Part shown: positions 22,812 through 35,007 of the stretch, one piece after another
Layout of the letters: each line of letters starts with the position of its first letter
How positions within the stretch are numbered: the stretch's first letter is position 1
Assembly (NCBI GenBank): GCA_022605405.1
Contig: JABYQQ010000034.1
Coordinates: 124,001 to 188,000, forward strand
Source: Earliella scabrosa
Taxonomy: Eukaryota; Basidiomycota; Agaricomycetes; Polyporales; Polyporaceae
Direction: 5' to 3'
Length of the DNA stretch: 64,000 bases
Position numbers and translations under genes: made by a program
Notes under the pieces: generated by a model
What the model was told of the DNA's origin: nothing
Seen by the model: only the letters and a program-made list of their open reading frames with translations
Database searches by the model: none

Positions 22812-24324
22812 GACTATATGAGCTGCGTATGGACAGGTTGCCCACAGCGTAAGGTGTCACTCCCTGGTGAGCTTTTATGCGTCAAGTTGAGGGAGCTTGG
22901 CCTGTTGGGCGCAAAGAGGCTCCGAAACGTCTACTAACTGAGTCAGCATGTAGTGACAACCGGTGAGATCCTGCCCGCTATACTGAGAAAGCGTACCTTC
23001 TGAGTTCACGGCGGCCCCTTCTTAAGCGCAATGTGGGGCATGCGCGGGACACCGCGCAGTATTCCTGTATTACCGCGAGCGCGTACCGGGGGCTTCGAAG
23101 GCGCAAACATGCTCACCTGTTCCAAGACGCACCCACGTATGATTAGTCGTGAGATGAGATATATATCCTCATGGAACAGAAGCGACTTGTACCATAACAT
23201 CGAAGAGATGTATGAGACTTCAAATCACTGCCTGGCCGCCGCAGTGGCAGATGAATGACCATCCATCCCCATGGTTTCTGTGTGATATATGTTAGCTGAG
23301 CGTTAAGCCACGTAATAATCAAGACTCGTTCCATAAGCTATATAGACGCTACCAGAAGCCTTGCATGCGAACGAGGGATAGCTGTCATGTCGAACTAGCC
23401 TACTCGAAGTACAGTTTCAACCGTCACACGGGCGTCAACATGGTGAACGCCGTGTCGGCCGAATGCAAGCCGAGCGCCGAGCGGCTGGTGTTGCTATTAC
23501 ATACGCACCTACCTCTCCCGCTGCACGTTCGACAGGCTCACAACTCGTTCTTTGGCCACCGGTTATCAAGCTACCCATGTCCCGCGTGCGACTTCGCGCT
23601 ATTTTCCGCGTCCGAAGACCCCTGGCTCTCTATATGTGGCCGTTCAAGGCACTTCAACATGATCATGAGGTAGTTATGCACCAATTGACTCTGTGGCAGC
23701 TCGTTGCTGACAGCCGAGCCCAACCACGACCATGTGTGACTGCTGGAGCTCGTAACTCGCCGAATGCGTCCACAATTGCAAGCGGCTGAGGACGCTCTCG
23801 AGTCCTGTCGCTACTCTTGTAGCCGCACGCTGGAGACATCCATTTCCGGTCTTCTCGCCGTAGAATGATTATCATAGTATGCGACGAGTTGAAGGTAAGG
23901 CCCGGACTGCACCAATTTTCAGCCAGACAAACCTGAAACACACAACAGCTTAAGGTTTTGGCGTCCTCGAAGGAGAAGTTATCGCTTCCGAAACGCCTCG
24001 TGTCCTTGTATTCATTAACACTCTCACAGCATCTCAACCTGACCCAACGTACACCACGATGTAGCAGACGAGGACCTCCAGCATAGCGGCGAACGTGAGT
24101 ACGGCGACCGCCAAGCCTTTCTCCAGGTGGCATCGTCTCAGGCAAACCGGGCCGTCTCCTGAATCCGGACATTTCTACGATACCTCGATGGATGGTTCCT
24201 GCATGCCACAGTGTATGGGAGGGCCTCACGGTCACTCCGTCTGGCCTCATGGTGAGTACTTGAAGTCGCATTCACGGGCCTGGGTCTCTGGTCTCAGTCC
24301 CAACGACGCACCAAATCCGACGAC
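22812..24324. other. Divergent promoter region of GLOX copies 3 and 4
   Basis: Copies 3 (-) and 4 (+) are transcribed away from this region. The right part, from about 23339, is half of a segmental duplication repeated at 26339-27240. No gene is supported; the frame at 23663-24271 (-) is not protein-like. Confidence 0.5.
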
Positions 24325-26230
24325 ATGCAGTCACCGTTTCTACTTGTCTTTCCGCTATGGTTCTCCGTGTTATGTGCTGCTCAAAGTTGGCGATTCGACC
24401 TGAAGAACGAGACATCAGGGATTGTCGCAATAGAATCCATTGTAGTCTCCCCTACCCTCGTGCTTTTCTTCGACTTTGCCACAGACGACCCCCTCCAGAT
24501 CAATGGTCACTCAGCATGGGGCGCATTGTGGAACCTCGAGACGAACACAGTCCGCCCACTTGACCTCCTCACGGACTCCTTCTGTGGTAGTGGTGCGCTA
24601 CTCAGCAACGGAAGCATGGTAAGTGGTCTTACGGCGCTATGAGTATCATTGAGACGCGATGCTGATATAACAGCATTGCAGGTCAGCGTCGGGGGCGACC
24701 CTCGCGTCTTCCCTGGAAACCCTGCCATACACCCGGGAGGAAACCAGGCTATCCGCATCTTCGAGCCGTGTGCCTCTCCTTCAGGCGAAGGCTGCACGCT
24801 CTTCGAAGATCTGCAGACTCTGCACCTTCTGGAGCGCCGCTGGTACACGTCCTCCGTCCGCATCTTCGACGGTAGCCTCATGATCATCGGCGGCACGCAT
24901 GTTCCTGCGCAGTTCTATAACATTGATCCCGTCAACAGCTTTGAGTTCTTCCCTCCCAAGGAAGATGCTCCGCGTCCATCCGCGTTTCTGGAGAGGACTC
25001 TCCCGACAAACCTCTTTCCGCGGTATGCTTGCTTGATAGGACCGTGCGACTGACACACTCATGGTTATTGGCGTATAGATCATTCGCCCTCCCCGACGGT
25101 CGCGTGTTCATAGCCGCGAACAATCAGTCCATGATATACGACATCGAGACGAACACCGAGACCATGCTCCCACCCATTCCGAACGGCGTTCGCGTCACGA
25201 ACCCAATGGACGGTTCCGCGATACTCCTCCCGCTTTCTCCCCCGGACTATGTTCCCGAAGTTCTCATCTGCGGTGGCTCAACCGCTGACGACAGAATCCA
25301 GCCGGCCAACCTTTCCACCCAATTTCCCGCGACTTCGCAGTGCTCCCGCCTCACCCTCACGTCCGAAGGCATTGAGCGCGGCTGGGAGGTAGAGCAGATG
25401 CTCGAGGGTCGCATGATGCCCGAACTCGTCCACGTCCCAAACGGCCAGGTGCTCATCATCAACGGCGCCGGCACGGGGTTTGCTGCGACCGGCGCCGTGG
25501 GCGATTTGATAGGAGACTCGAACGCGGACCACCCCGTCTTCGTCCCGTCGCTATATACCCCCGACGCCCCTCTTGGGCAGCGCATCAGCAACGCGGGCAT
25601 GCCGCGCTCGGACATCGCGCGCATGTACCACTCCACCGTCACGCTTACCCCGCAGGGCAATTTCCTCGTCGCCGGTAGCAACCCGAACGTCCATACTGTC
25701 CTGAACGTGACCTTCCCGAGCGAGTTCAGAGTCCAGACCCTCGACCCGCCGTTCATGTCCATGCCACGGCCGAGGATTCTCACCATCCCGGACAAGCTGC
25801 CTTTCGGGACGACGGTGACGGTACCGATCTCTCTCCCGTCGTCATTGAGCAGTTCGGGGGCGAACATCCAAGGTATGATGACTGAATATTGTGCGATCTC
25901 ACGCTGACATGACAGTTCGGCAGTCTCATTGATGGATCTCGGGTTTTCGACGCACGCATTCCACTCAAGCGCGCGTCTCGTATTCATGGAGGCCACCATC
26001 TCGGCTGACGGGAAGTCCCTGACGTTCGTGACGCCGCCGAACGGCCGGGTCTACCCGCCTGGCCCTGCCACCGTGTTCTTGACTGTGGACGGGGTGACGA
26101 GCGAGGGTGCATGGGTGATCATGGGGAGCGGAAATTCTCCGCCAACTCTGATCTGAAGAGAAGAGCATGCTGGCAGGTGGCATGGGTCGAGTCACCGTTT
26201 CAAGTTTCAAGAAGTAATCAACAACACCTC
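23339..26230 (+). repeat. Duplicated segment, first unit (upstream region plus GLOX copy 4)
   Basis: The unit starts near GACGCTACCAGAAGCCTT and shares long stretches with the unit starting near 26339, including GGCCACCGGTTATCAAGC upstream and TTTGTGTAGTC-type sequence after the gene. The repeat includes about 1 kb of upstream DNA, the whole gene and the early 3' flank. The upstream parts have diverged by substitutions and small indels. Confidence 0.75.
24325..26156 (+). CDS. glx: Glyoxal oxidase (AA5_1), copy 4
   Basis: Exons 24325-24618, 24682-25022, 25079-25872 and 25924-26156 give 553 residues. The signal peptide is short and hydrophobic ([19 protein letters not shown]). Catalytic motifs: [10 protein letters not shown] (Gly after the crosslinking Cys, shared only with copy 5), [25 protein letters not shown]. 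In the substrate-proximal N-terminal block it reads [11 protein letters not shown], with Phe where the other copies have Arg (FFDRA). The C-terminus is GNSPPTLI. Introns are 63, 56 and 51 bp at the shared positions. It is the near twin of copy 5. Its upstream sequence lacks the TTAAAA element seen before copy 5 at the equivalent place. Orientation is opposite to copies 1-3. Confidence 0.93.
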
Positions 26231-26338
26231 CGAGCCGTCTCCGATGCTTTGTGTAGTCGACAGACACGAGCACGAAGCCACTATGTGTCCTCGTTTCCAA
26301 TCAACGAAATGTCATATTGCAGCTTTTCACAAGCGAGA

Positions 26339-29200
26339 CAGACGCTACCAGAAGCCTTACATGCGAAACGAAGGATATATGCCATGTCGAGGAAGTTCAC
26401 CCAACACGGGCGTCAGTATTGAAATATTGAAGGCCGTGTCGGCCGAATTGCGCCGAGTTGCTCCCGCGAATTTGACATCTGTTGCTCGCAAACAAGCATT
26501 ACGCACTAACCTCTCCCACTGGACGTTCGCTCTCGTTCGCCTCACACCTCGTACTTTGGCCACCGGTTATCAAGCTACCCATATGCCGCGTGCGACTCCT
26601 TAACGCCCTTCTATATGATTGAACTGCGTACGAGCACCCTTGAACTTGAGCCACACAACTGGACTTGGACATGCTCTCTATTTGTGGCCGTTCAAGGCAC
26701 TACAGCGGGATGGTCATGAGGTACTTATGCACCAATTGACTCCGTAGCGGCTCGTTGCTGACAGTGGAGTCCAAACACAATCATGTATGACTCCTGGCGC
26801 TGACCAATTGGAGGACGCTGCCTCCTACAGGAGACGAATCCATCTCCGGCCTTCTCACAAAGATATCAAGGTTTTGGCGTCCTGAGCTGAGAACCTTTCG
26901 CTTCCGAAACATTCCGTGTTCTTGTATACATTACCGCTCTCACATCATCTCAACCTAGCCCAACGTACACCACGATATAGCAAAGGAGGCCTTTCAGCAT
27001 AGCCGCGAACGTGAGTATGGAGATCGCCAAGCCTTGCTTCTGAGAGGCACCGTCTCAGGCAACCCGGACCGTCTTCCTAATACTGTCCTTTCTACGATAC
27101 CTCCACTGGCATGGCGGGTTCCTGCACGCCGGGAGAGTTTGGAGAAGGGCCTCGCGGTTCCTCAGTCTCGCCTTAAAATGAGTACTTGGAGTCTCATTCA
27201 TGGGTCTCTGTGGTCTCAGTTCCAACGACACCCCAACGATATGCAGTCCAAAATTCTACTCGTCCTTCCGCTGTTGCTCTCCGTCCTATGCGCCGCTCAA
27301 AGTTGGAGGTTTGACTTGAAGAACGAGACCTCGGGGGTTGTGGCAATCGAGTCCATCGTGGTCTCTCCGACCCTCGTGATCTTCTTCGACCGTGCAGTAG
27401 ACGACCCCCTCCAGATCAATGGTCACTCAGCCTGGGGCGCCTTGTGGGACCTGGAGACGAGCACAGTTCAACCACTGGACCTCCTCACGAACTCCTTCTG
27501 CGGTAGTGGTGCGCTCCTCAGCAATGGAAGCATGGTAAGAGGTCTCATGGCGCTATGAGACAAAATGCTGAGATAGTTACCTTGCAGGTCAGCATCGGGG
27601 GCGACCCTCGAGGCTTTCCGGAGGGTCCAGCCGCACAGCTTGGAGGAAACCAAGCTATCCGCATCTTCGAGCCATGTGCCTCTCCTTCAGGCGAAGGCTG
27701 CACGTTATTTGAAGATCTGCAGACCTTGCACCTCCAAGAGAACCGCTGGTACACGTCCACACTCCGAATCTTCGACGGTAGCCTCATGATCGTCGGCGGC
27801 GCACATGTTCCTGCCATGTTCCACAATACCGATCCCGCCAACAGTTTCGAATTCTTCCCTCCCAAGGAGGATGCTCCGCGTCCATCCGCGTTCCTCGAGA
27901 GGACTCTCCCGGTGAATCTCTTCCCGCGGTACGGTTGATGATAGGGCGTTTCGAATGACATGCTCACGATTGGTGTCCAGGGCGTTCGCGCTCCCCGATG
28001 GTCGCGTGTTCATAGCCGCGAACAATCAGTCCATGATATACGACATCGAGGCGAACACCGAGACCATGCTCCCACCCATTCCGAACGGCGTTCGCGTCAC
28101 GAACCCAATGGACGGTGCGGCAATACTCCTCCCGCTCTCTCCCCCGGACTATGTCCCCGAGGTTCTCATCTGCGGTGGCTCGACCGCTGATGACATAATC
28201 CCGGTGGCGAACCTTTCCAGCCAATTTCCCGCGTCCTCGCAGTGCTCTCGCATCAACCTCACGCCCGAAGGCATCGAGCGCGGCTGGGAGGTCGAACAGA
28301 TGCTCGAGGGCCGCATAATGGCCGAGCTCGTCCATGTCCCAAACGGCCAGGTGCTCATCATCAATGGGGCTCAAACGGGCTTTGCTTCTTCCGGGACCGT
28401 GCGTGATCCAATTGGTGCCTCGAACGCGGACCACCCCGTGTTTGTCCCGTCGCTGTATACGCCCGACGCCCCTCTGGGACAGCGCATCAGCAACGCGGGT
28501 ATGCCTCGCTCGGATATCGCGCGCGTGTACCACTCTACCGTCACACTCACACCGCAAGGCAACTTCCTCGTCTCAGGCAGCAACCCAAACCAGCACATTG
28601 TTTTGAACGTCACCTTCCCGAGCGAGCTGAGAGTTGAGACCCTCGATCCGCCGTTCATGTCCATGCCACGGCCGAAGATCGTCAGCATCCCGGACAAGCT
28701 GCCGTTTGGGTCGACGGTGACGGTGCCGATCTCCCTCCCGTCGTCGTTGAGCAGTCCTGGGGCGAACGTCCAAGGTGAGTCGACTTGTAGTCAACGCAAT
28801 CATTCGCTGACATGTCGGTCTGGCAGTCTCGTTGATGGATCTGGGATTCTCGAGCCACGCGTTCCACTCCAGCGCGCGCCTCGTGTTCATGGATGGCACT
28901 ATCTCGGCTGACGGGAAGACTCTGACGTTCGTGACTCCGCCGAACGGCAGGGTCTACCCGCCCGGACCTGCCACTGTGTTCTTGACCGTGGATGGGGTGA
29001 CGAGCGAGGGTGCATGGGTGATCATGGGGAGCGGAAACCCTCCGCCGACTCTGGTTTGAAGAGAGAAGAGCAGAGCATGTTGGGTCCCCCCGTTTCAAGT
29101 GCCAAGAAGTAATGTACAACATATCGTCTCCGCTTTGTGTAGCCTACAGACTCGAACACGAAGCGACTATGCATCATCATTTCCGATCTCACCTCAACTA
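26339..29200 (+). repeat. Duplicated segment, second unit (upstream region plus GLOX copy 5)
   Basis: Partner of the unit at 23339-26230, offset about 3 kb. Shared landmarks in order: CAGAAGCCTTACATGCG, CGTGTCGGCCGAAT, GGCCACCGGTTATCAAGC, a CACCAATTGACTC block, then the gene and a CAAGAAGTAAT 3' flank. Confidence 0.75.
27241..29059 (+). CDS. glx: Glyoxal oxidase (AA5_1), copy 5
   Basis: Exons 27241-27534, 27588-27928, 27981-28774 and 28827-29059 give 553 residues; every exon has exactly the length found in copy 4. Signal peptide [19 protein letters not shown]. An upstream in-frame extension exists, but this ATG matches copy 4 and starts the signal peptide. Catalytic motifs: [35 protein letters not shown]. 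Introns are 53, 52 and 52 bp. The copy 4/5 pair share large blocks such as [16 protein letters not shown] and EQMLEGR. A TTAAAA element lies about 68 bp before the ATG. The gene runs head-on into copy 6, with about 156 bp between the two stop codons, so transcripts from the two may overlap. Confidence 0.93.
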
Positions 29201-29215
29201 CTCGACCCTCCCAGT

Positions 29216-31055
29216 TCACTCCAACGTGGGCGGCGGCCGCCCGCTGCCCACCATGACCCACGCGCCCTCACTTGATACATCGTCAACAGTGAGGAAGACG
29301 GTCGCCGGTCCCGGAGGGTATACGCGGCCGTTGGGCGGGGTGCGGAAGGTCAGCGACTTTCCGTCGTGCGCGATGTGCGCCTCCATGAAGACGAGGCGTG
29401 CGCCCATATGGAACCCGTGGGTGGAATAACCCAGATCCATGAGCGAGACTACAGGGAGCAATCAGGTCAGCTGCAAATAGACCCATGAGATGATCACGAG
29501 ACCGTACCTTGAACCTTCGCATTGCGCCTTTGCAGCCCCTTGGGGAGCGAGATGGGGACGGTGAAGCTCTTCCCGAAAGCCAGCTTCTCAGGCATGTGGA
29601 GGATCTTGGGGCGAGCGACGGACATGTACGGCGGGTTGAGCATCTGCACGCGCAGCTCGGGCGGGTACTTGACGCCCCTTCTGAGCGTGCTGTTGTTCGG
29701 GTTGCTCCCCGCGACGAAGAAGTTGCCCTGCGGGGTGAGGATGACGGACGAGTGGTACATGCGCGGGATCTCTGCGTTCGGCATGTGCGCGTTGCTAATG
29801 CGCCTCCCGTGAGGGGCGTCGGGTGTGTAGAGCGACGGAGTGAGCACGGCGTGGTCTGCGTGCGACTCGCCAACCAGGTCCGCGATGCCGTTGAAGCCGG
29901 AGAAGCCCGTCCGGGCGCCGTTCGTGATTAGGATTTGGCCGTTCGGGAGGTGGACAAGCTCGTGCAGGGTGCGACGCTCGAGCATGTGCTCGTTCACCCA
30001 GCCCTTCGCGATTCCTTCGGGTGTGACCGTCATTCGAGAGCACTGGGTTGATGCAGGGTACTGCGTCGATATATCGTCCACGGGCGTTCGATCGTCGAGG
30101 TCTGAGCCACCGCAGATGAGAACCTCTGGGATGTAGTCAGGAGGCGAGAGGGGCAGGAGAATCGCGGAACCGTCACTCGGGTTCGAGTTCCGGACGCCGT
30201 TCGGGATATCGGGAAGGACGGTCTCGGTGTTGGCCTCGATGTCGTATATGATGGTCCTGTTGTTTGCGACCATGAAGACTCTCCCGTCAGGCAAGGCCAT
30301 GATCCTGTTTGCCAACAGTTATCAACAAAGGTGTCGAAGCCTGACGTCATATCGGAAACGAACCGGGGGAACATATTCAAAGGAAGCGACCTCTCTAGGA
30401 ACGCCGAAGGGCGCACGGTGTCCTCCTTACGAGGGAAGAACTCGAAGCTGTTCTCGGGGTCGATGTTGTAAAAGCGCATGTTAACATGAGAACCTCCGAC
30501 GATGAAGAGGCTTCCGTCGAAGATGCGGATCGCAGATGGATACCAGCGCTCCACAAGAAGCGTGAAGGCTTGGTCTTCAAAGACGGTGCAGCCTTCGCCC
30601 ACAGGAGACGCGCACGGCTCGAAGATGCGGATAGCCTGGTTCCCTGGCTTAATCACGGGGTTCCCGTCGTAACCCTGTTGATCACCGCCGACGCTGACCT
30701 GGCGATGGACGTCAGTGAGCGAAAACCTGAGAGCAGTCAGCCCGAGACCTACCATGGTGCCGTTGCTCAGCAGTGCGCCTCCCGCGCACCACGAGTTTGT
30801 GATGAGATTGATCGGTGTGACATCATGGGTCTCGAGGTTCCAGAGTGCGCCCCAAGCCGAATGTCCGTTGATCTGCAGCGGGTCGTCGGATGCGCGGTCG
30901 AAGAGGAGGGCGAGGGTAGGTGAGACGACGACGGATTGCTGGACGACGATACCAGGGTTTTGATTGAGAAGCTCGAAGCTCCAGCGAGGAGAGGCTGAGG
31001 CAGCACTGGCAATGGGGACAGAGAGGACAGCGAGGAGGGCGTATTGAGGCTTCAT
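29216..31055 (-). CDS. glx: Glyoxal oxidase (AA5_1), copy 6
   Basis: Exons 30753-31055, 30364-30698, 29508-30304 and 29216-29448 give 555 residues. Signal peptide [20 protein letters not shown]. Catalytic motifs: [35 protein letters not shown], closest to copy 3 in these positions. Intron 1 (54 bp) has no in-frame stop and a length divisible by three, so retention would merely add 18 residues; the GT-AG ends and the other copies show it is an intron. The second-intron donor is GTTCGT. Distinctive blocks include [12 protein letters not shown] and [15 protein letters not shown]. Upstream, a strong TATA box (TTATATA) lies about 55-60 bp before the ATG. Copies 5 and 6 are convergent. Confidence 0.93.
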
Positions 31056-31106
31056 CTCTCAAAAAGAGTGCGATTGAGCCGTGAGGAGGAGACCGACTGT
31101 CGCCTC

Positions 31107-31118
31107 CAGTATATAAGG
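31107..31118 (-). promoter_or_regulatory. TATA box of GLOX copy 6
   Basis: The minus strand reads CTTATATACT about 55-60 bp before the ATG at 31055, one of the clearest TATA boxes in the array. Confidence 0.5.
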
Positions 31119-33300
31119 GAGCGGCGTCGTACAAAGTTTGGGGTAGCCAAGGGTAGCGCACAAACATCGATGAGGAAGTATCCATACCTGCGTCACAGTC
31201 AGCATAAGGCAGCGCCTGCGCTGTGAGAGCGAAACGACGCACAAGTTAATAGCTTCCTCTTGCTAGACAATAATCTGGACGTCGGGCACGGCACATGTGC
31301 AGAATCTGAAGGCACTGGCACTTCTACAGAAGGCGGAAGCGCCCCCATGCAGCTCATGAGGTCAGCGTCGGGACGGCGTCTTGCTGGAAAACGTTTTCGC
31401 TATTACATTGTAGCACATTTGACATGAAATGGAAGGTGTAACCGTCGAACCTTGAGACATGGGGCTGGACGGCAGTCGGCGCCGCAATCGGTAGAAGCAA
31501 CGCCTGAGACGACGGTAGACGTACACAGAGTTTACGCCTGCAAGGCACTGGCGCTGTCTGGACTCCGTGAGCGTCATGCAGGTCAGCTGGAGAAATGTGA
31601 GAGTAAGTTCATGATGGATGACGCGAACATCAACGACGCACACTTCTTTTGCGAAAGGGGTCTCTGGTCAAATTGCAACCGATCTGTCCGGTCGTTTGGA
31701 GATCAATCATCAGCTCCAATCATCTACGAAGTAGTCTTGCTCGTGACAGCAGCTTGGGTAACTGGAAAGCCGTCCGTGGTAGGGAAGGAGATGCAGCCGT
31801 CAAGCGAAGTGGCAGACGTGAGAGTCTCGCCGTGAGTCATGAATAGTCACGTCCTCGGACACAAGCCTGGCAATAGTCATTCCTGAACAAACCCGTGTCA
31901 TGAACACTAGGATAGCGGCTTACCCGAATGGTATTCGAAGGGCCTTCCATTGTGACTGTTACCTCAAGCCAATCGTTTCGATTGTATCACCTTCCGAGGA
32001 AACAGGAGTAAGGCCCTCTATCGACGCATGATCTTGTGGGTCAGGTTGAAGTTCCACTCATGAAGCATGAGGTGCGAACTGGCGATCGGTCCTGTGCCTA
32101 TTGGAGTGCAACCGTTGCCAGTTACTAGTACTCGCGGATTGCTTTAAGGATCCGGCACTTCGACTTCGGTGTTGACGTCCCTGTTCAAGAGGAGCAAACC
32201 AATTCTGCGTGAGTATATATAATACAATGGTCCGTCGGCGCCCTTATGGATGCGGGAGAGAACCTCGTGCGAGCACGGTTGGTGAAGAGATCCTTCAAGT
32301 CCTGTCGCAGTGCGATTTAGCTGTGAGAATGCGCTCGCTAGTGACGTACAGTCTCCGAAGATCTTCGGTGGTTGACATTCCAGATGCCGCCAAAGAGCGC
32401 CTCGACATTGGCGCACGTCCATGGAGAAAGGTGGAGAAGTAACGTTAGGTGAGCTGGCCCAGAGACCCACCGTACGCGTCATGCATGTATCAGGATTGCT
32501 ATGTGGCACTTGTCTATCGCGCCTATGGGGTTCAATCGCTCGATGCGTCTACATACGCGATGTCATCGCTATATAGAGCACTACTTACCGTAGTCATCCT
32601 CCTTGGACATCCTGTGATGTACATGTAACGAGAGCAGTGACAATGTCCATTTCACACTGTCGAAACCTCTAGTAAGTCAAGATCAGCAGCCACACCTTGG
32701 CAGGAGTTCAAACGTTCATACTTGCCACACTCTTTCACGCACTTCTTTGTGTGAGATCGCGAGGCTGAACCTGTCGACGAGACTCGACTGTGAGGAGGAG
32801 CACTTGGGTTGGATGTTCTTCTCGGATGGATTCGGATCAATCACGCCGGAGAAGAGCGAGATTACTTAGACGCTCGTCAACCAGCCCTTCCATTGCTAAG
32901 TCGCTGTTCACGCTCAGCCACGACCTGTTCAACTTCAAGAGCCCGCGGATAAATGTGCTACCTAGACGCATGTGCTCTTCATGTGCTGCACGGCGATGTA
33001 GCCGGAATCATGTCGAACTGTCATTGTCTCCGATCATTTCCTTCCTCCGATACCTTCTCGCGGAAGCTCATCTACCATCTGAAGGTCGAGGTACGAATCT
33101 AGTACGTACGTCTATGCTCAGGACGTCCTTTCCGAGGGGCCTCAACTAATGTGCCTTCTTCTGCACTCCTCAGATCCTACTCTGACGCTGGGACATAGGA
33201 GGTCGCTTGAAGACGCTTCTGAGCTGCTTATGACGGTGCTGCAAGGGATTTCTTGCTGTACTTCCTGCCGCGGGCTAAAACGTGAAGGGCGAGGACGTGA
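31119..33300. other. Intergenic, no gene recognised
   Basis: About 2.2 kb between GLOX copy 6 and the F-box-like gene. Frames at 31452-31835 (+), 32144-32509 (-) and 32790-33149 (+) lack domains and splice continuations. No GLOX remnants, long repeats or transposon ends were seen. Confidence 0.4.
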
Positions 33301-33333
33301 AGGGTCAGGGTCAGGTCAGGGTCGTGAGGCTCG
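33301..33333 (+). repeat. Short GGTCA-type tandem repeat
   Basis: Iterated AGGGTCAGGGTCAGG-like units, preceded by two GTGAAGGG-containing copies from about 33280. A local simple repeat upstream of the F-box-like gene; no function is apparent. Confidence 0.5.
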
Positions 33334-33479
33334 CATCTTCGTCCGGAGCTTATAGGTTTGAGTCTGAGTCTCCGATGACCAGCTTCTCGCTCTCCTGCCC
33401 AGTCGCACACGCCTCGCGGTTTGTGTCTCTTGTCTACGCAGTGCGCTCATACTCATCTTCCCCCGTCAGGACAACTACG

Positions 33480-35007
33480 ATGTTGCTAGTAAGAAACATC
33501 CCATACCCCTCGCCCGCAATCCGTTCTTCCACGGTCCGATGCGGTAACATCGCCATCCCCCACCATATACTCCTCGAAGTCTCAACCTACCTTGCGTTTG
33601 ACGATCGTTTGAGTATGGCGCTGTGCTCTAGGAATATGCTGGCCAATTTACCTCCACGTCGGACCGATTTTGTCTGCAAAACCGCACAACAGATTCAGAG
33701 ATGCCACAAGTATATCCTCGCTAACGACGGTCGACGTGGTGGCACCGTTCTCAGTCTCAAGTTTGAGGTCTTCAAGGAGACAAGCAAGGCTCAGGACAGT
33801 GATACCGCTCGGAGATGTGCGGAGATCGTGCAGAGGACGACGACGCTGAGGAACATAGCCTGCACGGCTGCTCTATGGCATGGTTTCCTCGTCTTACACG
33901 CCCCTCCAACGCTGAGATCCCTGCAGCTGGATTGGTGTGGGATGTTGATGCCCTTAAGCTTCTACGCATGTCTACCCACCAGCCTGCACGTCCTACGACT
34001 CAACTTCAACGACTATACTGTGGCGGTCAAAGGTCTCCTCGACGCAATCTCGTCCCTCCCTTGCCTCCGCACCGTGATCCTAGAAGACATGTACCACGAA
34101 AACACGACCCGGAGGGCCGATGAAGATGAGCCCGACTTCAATGACGGCGTACCCATAATAACATCGGTCCGGGAACTGACGCTCTCGTACACGACGCTCC
34201 CGCCCACCATGTCGCTCCCCACATTTTCCCGAACCTCCATATCCTTCGTCTCATCAACTCCGGCCTACCCGACCACGTGCGCTACGACGGAGAACATCAC
34301 CTCCAACATCTGGTTTTAGAGGCAGAGTACTTCGATTCCTATCTTCCGTGGACGATTCATGCGTTCACCTATACAGTTGGAATAGACGGCGAGGCGGCAA
34401 TCCCCTATGCGATCAACACCTTCGAGCTCATGGCTCTGAGAGTCAGGATGGGCGCCCTCGCATGTAACGTGTGGGAGAGAGCGATGAAGGCGACGGACTC
34501 AGTACGCTTGATAGAGCTTGAGTGCTCGGGCTCAGAACTCCCTGATCTGATCTGTCTCCTCGTGAGTACCGTATATGCATCCTGTGCTAGCACTGCCGTG
34601 GACCACGCTGACGTCCCATTAACGTGTAGACCAACGCCTTTACTGGCTCTCCACTCGTCGACCTGCCAATATTGGCGTTGACATTGATTGGGATCAAGTC
34701 ACCTTCCCAAAGCCCCGAGGATGCTGAGGCGTGTCGCCAAGAGCTCTTCAAACGCGCCTTCGGATACCTGCCCTCACTTCGCTGGATCGCTCTCGCTGAG
34801 CCGCAATGCAAGAAGCTTGACCCCAACCTCGACGACTATGCCGGCGACCGTGCCCCCTGGAGGTGGTGGAAGGTCACGCGAGACGACAAAGGAACACCTC
34901 TCGAGGTCACGGAGGTTCCTGGTTGGGAGGGTGAACGAGCGCGAGCGTACCTGCGTGCTGCCGATAAAACTGCGGCAGAAGAATTTGATTGTAAGTCAAC
35001 TGGATAA
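33480..35007 (+). pseudogene. F-box/LRR-like gene with a single-base frameshift
   Basis: The N-terminal part reads AIPHHILLEVSTYLAFDDRL, an F-box-like helix pair, followed by repeated Leu-rich blocks (LHAPPTLRSLQLDW, TSLHVLRLNFNDY, LPCLRTVILEDM). The frame runs to TTLPPTMSLP at about 34219 and would stop soon after. In another frame the protein continues HIFPNLHILRLINSGL to LECSGSELPDLICLL, then an intron (34562-34629), then the last exon from TNAFTGSPLVDLP. The paralogue at the right edge reads LPPALCLPRLFPNL across the same place, so one C is missing from the C-run at 34217-34220. It is either a genuine frameshift or a sequencing error in a homopolymer. The 3' end (TAA at 35007, or splicing at the GTAAGT after EEFD) is uncertain. 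Confidence 0.65.

Noticed and set aside
30699..30752. Reading GLOX copy 6 exons 1 and 2 as one continuous exon
   Set aside because: The frame stays open, but the segment has GT-AG ends at exactly the position of intron 1 in the other eight copies.
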